From: Pseudomonadota bacterium
GTDB taxonomy: Bacteria > Pseudomonadota > Alphaproteobacteria > Caulobacterales > Caulobacteraceae
DNA length: 7,313 nucleotides
Assembly (NCBI GenBank): GCA_023445955.1
Contig: JAEXJH010000239.1
Coordinates: forward strand, 1 to 7,313
Reading direction: 5' to 3'
Shown here: positions 1 through 4,668 of the stretch, piece by piece
Numbering within the stretch: position 1 is the stretch's first letter
Layout of the letters: every line of letters starts with the position of its first letter
The notes under the pieces: model-generated
What the model was told of the DNA's origin: nothing
Database searches by the model: none
What the model saw: only the letters and a program-made list of their open reading frames with translations
Made by a program: the position numbers and the translations under genes

Positions 1-21
1 GGCGCGGCGCCGATAGGCGAC

Positions 22-58
22 GTGACGGAGGGGGCGCTAACCCGCTAAACCCTCCCCC
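22..58 (+). promoter_or_regulatory. Candidate housekeeping promoter giving a leaderless transcript
   Basis: GTGACGG at 22-28 differs at one base from the Caulobacter housekeeping -35 consensus TTGACGS. GCTAAACC at 44-51 differs at one base from the matching -10 consensus GCTANAWC. The spacer is 15 nt, one more than the usual 10-14. A transcript starting 6-8 nt after the -10 box would begin at about 57-59, on the ATG of the next gene. That ATG is preceded by a pyrimidine run (CCCTCCCCC) with no Shine-Dalgarno sequence, as expected for a leaderless mRNA. GGAGGG (27-32) can also pair with CCCTCC (50-55). The motif match is seen; the leaderless start is inferred. Confidence 0.4.
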
Positions 59-505
59 ATGACCTACACCGACGCCGAGATCGCCGCGCTGACCGATGGC
101 CTGCTGGATCGCAGCTTGCCCAAGGACCAGTGGACCCACGCCGCCCACCTGACGGCGACGCTGAAGCTGGTGCGGCTGCGTGATGCGAACCTGGAGCGCG
201 ACCTGCCGTGGGTGATCCGCACCTACAACGTCGCGGTCGGCGGCCAGAACACCGAGACCGCCGGCTATCACGAGACGATCACCCAGGCCTATCTGGCGGC
301 GATCCGCGCCTTCGAGGGGGCGCTGCCGGCCGGGACCTCGGACGCGCAGGCCGTCGCGCTGCTGCTGGAGACGCCGCTGGGCGACAAGGACTGGCCGCTC
401 ACGCACTGGTCGCGCGAGCGGCTGTTCTCGGTCGAGGCCCGCCGCTGGTGGGTGGACCCCGACCTGAAACCGCTGGCCCATGCGCCGGCGAAGCGGGACT
501 TCTGA
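59..505 (+). CDS. Conserved-looking protein of unknown function, 148 aa
   Basis: I do not recognise a named family with confidence. The product is soluble, probably mostly helical, with no signal peptide or membrane segment. Its striking features are W25-T-H27-x-x-H30-L near the N-terminus and Y56-N57, followed by N64 and G69-Y70-H71-E72-T73-I-T. Proteins with a similar H-x-x-H plus YHETIT layout occur, to my memory, as uncharacterised families in many bacteria. The clustered His/Glu residues could bind a metal or small ligand, but this is inference. The C-terminal third is rich in Trp and Arg, with a W-W pair before a short basic tail. The ATG at 59 has no ribosome binding site (see the promoter entry). 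The gene is 56 bp upstream of the HPP gene on the same strand, and hairpins lie between them, so cotranscription is uncertain. Confidence 0.8.
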   Translation: MTYTDAEIAALTDGLLDRSLPKDQWTHAAHLTATLKLVRLRDANLERDLPWVIRTYNVAVGGQNTETAGYHETITQAYLAAIRAFEGALPAGTSDAQAVALLLETPLGDKDWPLTHWSRERLFSVEARRWWVDPDLKPLAHAPAKRDF

Positions 506-547
506 CTACGGCTTGTCGTAGGGAAGACCCGAAACCGGGTTCGGTCT
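506..547 (+). other. Two adjacent inverted repeats between genes
   Basis: CTACG (506-510) pairs with CGTAG (517-521) around a 6-nt loop, starting right after the upstream stop codon. A second structure pairs AGACCCGAA (525-533) with TTCGGTCT (540-547), with one bulged C. An alternative fold pairs ACCCG (527-531) with CGGGT (536-540). The second structure ends just before the AAGAGG ribosome binding site (548-553) of the HPP gene. No T-run follows, so this is not a standard intrinsic terminator. It could slow transcription, help Rho-dependent ending, or tune access to the ribosome site. Confidence 0.35.
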
Positions 548-561
548 AAGAGGCGCGTCCG

Positions 562-1473
562 ATGATCCATAGCCTCCACACCTTCGTTCGCGGCAAGAGC
601 CCCATCCGTCCGATCGACGCCCTGCGCGGCGGCGGCGGGGCGCTGCTGGGCCTGTTGTTCGCCGGCCTGCTGGGACGCTTCGCCGTGGGGGGCGCAGACT
701 GGCTGCATCCGCTGCTGGTGGCGCCGATCGGGGCGTCGGCGGTGCTGGTCTTCGCCGTGCCCGCCAGCCCGCTGGCCCAGCCGCGCAGCGTTCTGGGCGG
801 CAACATCATCTCGGCGCTCGTTGGGATCACGGTGGCCCTGCTGATCCCGCAGCCGGTGATCGCCGCGCCGCTGGCCGTGGGCCTGGCGATCGCGACGATG
901 ATGCTGCTGGGCTGCCTGCACCCGCCGGGCGGCGCGGTGGCGCTGATCTGCGTGATCGGCGGGCCGAAGGTGGCGCAGGCCGGCTATCTGTTCGCGCTCA
1001 ATCCGGTGGCGGTGGACAGCCTGCTGCTGGTCGCGGCCGGCATGGCCTGGGGGCGGCTGACCGGCCACGCCTATCCGCACCACGCGCCCGCGCCGGCCCC
1101 GGCCGCGCCGCCCGCCGCCTACAGCCCCGCCGATCTCGACCGGGCGCTGGCCCGCTATGGCGAGCTGCTGGACGTCGACCGCGAGGACCTGGACGCCCTG
1201 TTCCGCGAGGTCGAGCAGGCCGCCGCCCAGCGACTGCACGGCCAGATCCGCTGCGGCGAGGTGATGTCGCGGCCGGCCCCGGAGGGCCAGCCGGCCTACA
1301 CGGTGCGCGAGGACGCTCCGATCTCGACCCTGCTGCCCGTGCTGTCAGGCGGCGTCGTGCGCGAGGTCGTGGTGGTGGATGCGCAGGACCGCCCCGTGGG
1401 CGTGGTCACCCAGACCGACCTCCTGGCGGCGCTCTACCGGGCGCATGTGGTGGAGAGCGTGGTGGGGGCCTAG
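562..1473 (+). CDS. HPP-family integral membrane protein with one C-terminal CBS-type domain, 303 aa
   Basis: The N-terminal half is an HPP-family membrane domain with about four or five hydrophobic helices between residues 20 and 165. It carries the P55-I-G-A-S motif, the S69-P-L-A-Q-P stretch, G79-G-N81, and the signature C118-L-H120-P-P122-G-G. Plant chloroplast and cyanobacterial HPP proteins have been linked to nitrite transport; whether this bacterial member does so is unknown. A proline/alanine linker (172-186) leads to a cytosolic helix and a CBS-type region (about 230-297) ending in G280-V-V-T-Q-T-D-L-L. Such regions usually bind adenine nucleotides and regulate the membrane part. 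Homologues I recall are near 380 residues with two CBS repeats. Here C231-G-E-V-M-S-R, typical of the first repeat, runs almost straight into the second. The ATG at 562 has AAGAGG 8 nt upstream. The stop codon overlaps that of the convergent small gene. Confidence 0.9.
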   Translation: MIHSLHTFVRGKSPIRPIDALRGGGGALLGLLFAGLLGRFAVGGADWLHPLLVAPIGASAVLVFAVPASPLAQPRSVLGGNIISALVGITVALLIPQPVIAAPLAVGLAIATMMLLGCLHPPGGAVALICVIGGPKVAQAGYLFALNPVAVDSLLLVAAGMAWGRLTGHAYPHHAPAPAPAAPPAAYSPADLDRALARYGELLDVDREDLDALFREVEQAAAQRLHGQIRCGEVMSRPAPEGQPAYTVREDAPISTLLPVLSGGVVREVVVVDAQDRPVGVVTQTDLLAALYRAHVVESVVGA

Positions 1474-1712
1474 CCACGCCACAGCTTGCGGCCGGCCATG
1501 AAGATCAGGCCGCCCACCGCGATCGGGATCCCGCCCACGATCATGGCGAGGTAGCCGGCCCCGCCCACGCCGCCCGGATCGCTGGCGGCGATGGAGAACA
1601 GGAAGAACGCGCTGCACAGGCCGCACAGCCCGGCGATCAGCCCGCCGATCGCCATCAGCATCGCGCCGAACATCTTCGCGACGACGCGGTTTTCGGTTTC
1701 CTCCTTCGTCAT
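1470..1712 (-). CDS. Small membrane protein, 80 aa, last gene of the radical SAM operon
   Basis: The reading frame starts at the ATG at 1712-1710, which shares an ATGA with the TGA stop of the radical SAM gene (1711-1709). This 4-nt overlap implies translational coupling. The product has a short charged N-terminus (E/K/R rich, residues 3-13) and a first hydrophobic segment (about 14-42) containing C30-G-L-C33. A Gly-rich turn (46-52) precedes a second hydrophobic segment (about 54-74), and the tail is basic (R-K-L-W-R-G). Glycines are frequent in both helices, as in tightly packing helix pairs. I recognise no family. The operon position suggests a membrane partner or anchor for the radical SAM/Lgt-like pair, but it could be an unrelated small membrane protein. 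It ends on a CTAG whose two strands give the stop codons of both convergent genes. Confidence 0.75.
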   Translation of the reverse strand: MTKEETENRVVAKMFGAMLMAIGGLIAGLCGLCSAFFLFSIAASDPGGVGGAGYLAMIVGGIPIAVGGLIFMAGRKLWRG

Positions 1713-3154
1713 CCGACCAGCTCCCCTCGCCCTCGCCGCAAGGCCGCGTTGCCGGGCGCGCCCGGCCGATAGAAGGTGTTGTAGGTGTCGAACGGAATGA
1801 TCCGCCCGTCCGGCTCGACGAAATGGACGCAGGAGCGCTTCACCGTTCCGAGATCGAAATTGTAGCGGTCCAGGAACTGCGAGATCACCACGCGGAAAGT
1901 GTTCTCGTAGGCGACGTCCTGGGGCACCGCCGCTTCGGGCAGGCAGCATAGCAGGCTGGCCAGTTTCTCGGAGGTGTCGGCCTGGGCGGTCGACAGCGAC
2001 AGCAGGTCGAAGATCCCCTTCCGCAGCTCCGGATAGGCCTCGAAGGTCACGGTGTTGGGCGCGGCGGCGACGAACAGCTCGCGCGGCAGCAGCGCCGTCA
2101 CCGGCATTACCTCGGCCCCGTTGCGCAGGCCATAGCCGATGCAGATCTGGTCGGGATTGCAGGGCAGCGGGATCAGGTCCTCCAGCGCGAAGACCCCTGC
2201 CTCGGCGATCCGCCGCCGCACCTGAGTCAGCACGATGCGGTCGCGCCGGGGGTCGAAGCCCTCGTTGCGGCCCGCGTCCTGGATCGGCTGGAACGTCACG
2301 CCCCGCACGCAGCGCCACGTCAGGGCGTGGCGCACGATGTCCGGGATCTCTTCGTCGTTGAGGCCCTTCTTCACGGTCACCACCAGGGTGGTCGAGATGT
2401 TGTTGCGCTCCAGCGCCTCCAGGGCCTCCTGCCGCACGCGGGTCAGGTCGGCGCCGCGCAGGGCCATCAGCGGTTCGCGCTTCAGACTGTCGAACTGCAG
2501 ATAGACCTCGAAGCGCGGCATGAAGGTCGCCAGGCGCTCGGCGAAGCCCGGCTCGCGGGCGATGCGCAGGCCGTTGGTGTTGATCATCAGGTGGCGGATC
2601 GGCCGACGGCGCGCCGCCTCCAGGATCTCGAAGAATTGCGGGTGCAAGGTCGGCTCGCCGCCCGAGATCTGGGCCAGGTCCGGCTCGCCTTCCGACTCCA
2701 CCAGGATGTCCAGCATCCGCTCGATCTCGGCCAGCGGGCGGTGAGCCTCGCGCTTGACCGACGACTCCGCGAAACAGACCGGGCAGGACAGGTTGCAGGC
2801 CTCGTTGATCTCCAGGATCGCCAGGCACGAGTGCTGCTCGTGGTCGGGACAAAGGCCGCAGTCATAGGGGCAGCCGTGGTCGGTGCGGGTCTGAACGTTC
2901 AGCGGCCGGTCGCCCGGCTTCAGCCAGTCCTGCTGTGATTTCCAGTACGCCAGATCGTCGGCGATCAGGGTCTTCTGCACGCCATGTTCGCGGCAGCGCT
3001 TGAGGTAGAAGACCGCATCGTCCTCACCGATGATCTTGGCCGGGACCAGCGCCAGACAGTCCTCACACAGGCTGGTGGTCTGCCCCAGGAACAGGTACGG
3101 CGCTGACTTGCGCACGGTCGCGGCGACGCTCGCGCTGGTCGTAGATCCATCCAT
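1709..3154 (-). CDS. Radical SAM enzyme of the Tes/MJ0619 type, 481 aa
   Basis: Residues C120-N-L-S-C124-P-V-C127 form the CX3CX2C motif that holds the SAM-binding 4Fe-4S cluster. S164-G-G-E-P-T169 is the glycine-rich SAM-binding strand, and Q220-F-D222 is a later strand motif. Before the core lies a Cys-rich module: C30-x-x-C33, P38-A-K-I-I, C54-x-x-H57-G, then G94-C95-P-Y-D-C99-G-L-C102. Later cysteines are C332, C338, C403, C404 and C442. This arrangement, with the near-terminal Y431-N-F-D-L and S441-C-V-H-F-V-E-P-D-G-R, matches archaeal MJ0619/Tes, which couples lipid tails through methyl carbons and carries a rubredoxin-like site plus extra clusters. The length is near that family. The true substrate here is unknown. 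The start is uncertain: ATG at 3154 overlaps the Lgt-like gene by 92 nt, and GTG at 3115 (residue 14) would also keep the conserved part. Neither has a clear ribosome site. Confidence 0.9.
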   Translation of the reverse strand: MDGSTTSASVAATVRKSAPYLFLGQTTSLCEDCLALVPAKIIGEDDAVFYLKRCREHGVQKTLIADDLAYWKSQQDWLKPGDRPLNVQTRTDHGCPYDCGLCPDHEQHSCLAILEINEACNLSCPVCFAESSVKREAHRPLAEIERMLDILVESEGEPDLAQISGGEPTLHPQFFEILEAARRRPIRHLMINTNGLRIAREPGFAERLATFMPRFEVYLQFDSLKREPLMALRGADLTRVRQEALEALERNNISTTLVVTVKKGLNDEEIPDIVRHALTWRCVRGVTFQPIQDAGRNEGFDPRRDRIVLTQVRRRIAEAGVFALEDLIPLPCNPDQICIGYGLRNGAEVMPVTALLPRELFVAAAPNTVTFEAYPELRKGIFDLLSLSTAQADTSEKLASLLCCLPEAAVPQDVAYENTFRVVISQFLDRYNFDLGTVKRSCVHFVEPDGRIIPFDTYNTFYRPGAPGNAALRRGRGELVG

Positions 3155-3830
3155 AGGTCACCAGCCCCGCGCACAACACGTGGAAGAGGTTAAACGGCCC
3201 GATCAACTTGGGATAGGGCTTGAGGAACTCCCAGACGAACCTCTGCGCGCCATAGACCATGCACAGGGCGTAGAAGCCGCGCCGCATGGCCCAGTCGGCG
3301 CGCATGGCCAGGCCGGCGACATAGGCCGCCAGGAACGCCGCCATCGACAGGCTCTCGTACAGCTGCACCGGATGGCGCGAGACGTGGTCGCCCAGATCCA
3401 CGCCCCAAGGCAGGCGCGTGGGCGAGCCGTAGGTGCCGTCCGCGATCCCGGCGAAGAAGCAGCCCAGCCGGCCGATCACGACCCCCAGCGCGAAGGGGCC
3501 GGCGAAGACGCCGCCGGTCGAGCGCTTCACGCCCTTGAAAGCCTTGTAGATCTCCACCGCCACGATGGCCCCGACCAGGGCGCCGACCACGCTGTGCGAC
3601 AGCGAGGGCTGGGGGCCGCGCAGGGTGTTCAGCGAGCCGGCGATCCAGGCGCCGGGCAAGGCGCCCAGGGCCAGGGCCGCGAAATAGCCGCCGCCGACGC
3701 GCTGGGCCACGCGCTGGGTCTGCGCCTTCAGTCGCCAGCGGTACAGCGCGACGCTCAGCGCCACCCCGGCCAGCCAGCCGCCGAGGTCGAAGGCGAGGTG
3801 CGCGAGGGGCGAGGTCGGGACCGGGATCAT
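3063..3830 (-). CDS. Lgt-like (prolipoprotein diacylglyceryl transferase family) membrane protein, 255 aa
   Basis: This is a multi-helix inner-membrane protein resembling Lgt, which transfers diacylglyceryl from phosphatidylglycerol to a lipoprotein cysteine. Shared features are G120-R121-x-G123 (the essential Arg of Lgt), G135-S-P-T...P141-W142, R152-H-P-x-Q-L-Y-E159, and R197-F-x-x-E201-F in a late helix. Deviations are a Cys at 124, where Lgt has Asn in GRxGN, and H79-S-V-V-G where Lgt has H-G-G. A distinctive stretch G211-P-F-N-L-F-H217 follows. It is therefore probably a divergent paralogue rather than the housekeeping enzyme, and its acceptor may not be a lipoprotein. The basic tail after residue 232 overlaps the radical SAM start. 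The ATG at 3830 has no adjacent Shine-Dalgarno sequence; the ATGA overlap with a leader ORF may supply ribosomes. The name lgt is withheld because of the motif changes. Confidence 0.85.
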   Translation of the reverse strand: MIPVPTSPLAHLAFDLGGWLAGVALSVALYRWRLKAQTQRVAQRVGGGYFAALALGALPGAWIAGSLNTLRGPQPSLSHSVVGALVGAIVAVEIYKAFKGVKRSTGGVFAGPFALGVVIGRLGCFFAGIADGTYGSPTRLPWGVDLGDHVSRHPVQLYESLSMAAFLAAYVAGLAMRADWAMRRGFYALCMVYGAQRFVWEFLKPYPKLIGPFNLFHVLCAGLVTYGWIYDQRERRRDRAQVSAVPVPGADHQPV

Positions 3831-3853
3831 GCGGCGACATGGCCACGCGCCAT
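3827..3853 (-). CDS. Possible 8-codon leader peptide coupled to the Lgt-like gene
   Basis: On the minus strand an ATG at 3853 follows GAGGGG (3861-3856), a good ribosome binding site although rather close. It opens a frame of eight codons, M-A-R-G-H-V-A-A. The TGA stop (3829-3827) overlaps the Lgt-like ATG (3830-3828) as ATGA. The Lgt-like ATG itself lacks a ribosome site, so ribosomes ending the leader could restart there. The features are seen in the sequence; translation is inferred. In a GC-rich genome such a short frame can arise by chance. The peptide shows no run of one amino acid that would suggest attenuation. Confidence 0.35.
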   Translation of the reverse strand: MARGHVAA

Positions 3854-3928
3854 CGCCCCTCGCAAGCCGCCTATTGACGAACGCCCAAGGCTCCGCGCGA
3901 CTAGGTGAAAATAGCCAAGGAAGCGCCG
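3831..3928. promoter_or_regulatory. Divergent intergenic region with TTGACG on the plus strand
   Basis: These 98 bases separate the divergent Lgt-like and glutathione transferase genes and must hold at least one promoter for each direction, unless the genes are read from further upstream. TTGACGA at 3874-3880 matches the Caulobacter -35 consensus TTGACGS at its first six bases. No good -10 box sits at the usual distance; the nearest candidate, GACTAGGT at 3899-3906, is 18 nt away. For the minus strand, GGCTATTTTC (3916-3907) gives only a partial -10 match, without a -35 box at the right spacing. Confidence 0.3.
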
Positions 3929-4591
3929 ATGCTCGTCGTCCACCACCTCAACAATTCGCGCAGCCAGCGCGTGCTCTGGCTGCTCGAGGAGCTGGGCGTT
4001 CCCTACGAGGTCAAGCGCTACGAGCGCGACGCCAAGACCATGCTGGCGCCGCCCGAGCTGCGGGCCATCCACCCGCTGGGCAAGTCGCCGGTGATCACCG
4101 ACGACGGCAAGGTCATCGCCGAGACCGGGGCCATCGTCGAGTACATCATCGAGACCTACGGCAAGGGCCGGCTGATCCCGGCGGCCGGCGGCCCCGAGCG
4201 CCTGCGCTATACCTACTGGCTGCACTATGCCGAGGGCTCGGCCATGACGCCCCTGCTCTTGAAGCTGGTGTTCACCGCCCTGCCCGCCCGCGCGCCGGGC
4301 CTGCTGAAGGGCCTGGTGAAGTCGATCGCCAACCGCGCCCAGCAGGGCTTCGTCGACCCGCAGGTCAAGGCACATGTCGACTATTGGGAGGCCGAGCTGG
4401 CCAAGGCGCCCTGGTTCGCCGGCGCGGAGTTCACCGCCGCCGACATCATGATGAGCTTCCCCCTGGAAGCCGGCGCGGCCCGGGCGGGGGCGGATACGCG
4501 CCCGCATGTGAAGGCCTTCCTGGCGAAGATCCATGCCCGCCCCGCCTATCAGCGGGCGCTGGAGAAGGGCGGGCCTTACGCCTACGCGTGA
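3929..4591 (+). CDS. Glutathione S-transferase, Gtt1-like, 220 aa
   Basis: This is a cytosolic enzyme expected to conjugate glutathione to electrophiles or reduce peroxides and mixed disulfides. The N-terminal thioredoxin-fold domain (about 1-80) has H6-L-N-N-S10-R-S-Q-R14, where S10 or its neighbours would activate glutathione. It also has H48-P-L-G-K-S-P54 with the cis-proline, and E65-T66-G-A-I, the gamma-glutamyl binding spot (often E-S). The helical C-terminal domain (about 90-215) includes F-T-A-A-D-I-M-M, the usual N-capping Asp region. This pattern resembles the yeast Gtt1 type. ATG at 3929 was chosen over an in-frame GTG at 3905 because AAGGAAG (3917-3923) lies 5 nt before it and the homologous fold starts there. 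The gene is divergent from the Lgt-like operon, and its substrate is not predictable. Confidence 0.92.
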   Translation: MLVVHHLNNSRSQRVLWLLEELGVPYEVKRYERDAKTMLAPPELRAIHPLGKSPVITDDGKVIAETGAIVEYIIETYGKGRLIPAAGGPERLRYTYWLHYAEGSAMTPLLLKLVFTALPARAPGLLKGLVKSIANRAQQGFVDPQVKAHVDYWEAELAKAPWFAGAEFTAADIMMSFPLEAGAARAGADTRPHVKAFLAKIHARPAYQRALEKGGPYAYA

Positions 4592-4593
4592 GG

Positions 4594-4607
4594 AAGCGCC
4601 CGCTTTT
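4594..4607 (+). terminator. Short hairpin with T-run after the glutathione transferase
   Basis: AAGC (4594-4597) pairs with GCTT (4602-4605) around GCCC, and the downstream arm runs into TTTT (4604-4607). It starts 2 nt after the stop codon. The stem is short and could gain one or two pairs with a tighter loop, so this is at best a weak intrinsic terminator. Confidence 0.35.
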
Positions 4608-4668
4608 CACGTAGCGTCGTTATCCAGACTTTGCCACACTCCGCCAACGAACGACGGCGGGGGCTCTC

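Noticed and set aside
289..1239. A 316-codon minus-strand open frame
   Set aside because: It is antisense to the HPP gene and the first gene, has an Arg/Gln/His-rich composition, and shows no motifs.
1713..2852. Upstream extension of the small membrane protein frame, which stays open to 2852
   Set aside because: The extension is Arg/Ala/Gly/Pro-rich and out of frame within the radical SAM gene. The ATG at 1712 in the ATGA overlap is the natural start.
3190..3846. A 218-codon minus-strand frame overlapping the Lgt-like gene
   Set aside because: It is an Arg/Pro-rich alternative frame with no motifs; the Lgt-like frame has family motifs and membrane helices.
3905..3928. GTG start for the glutathione transferase, eight codons earlier
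   Set aside because: The ATG at 3929 has a ribosome site at the right distance, and the conserved fold starts there.
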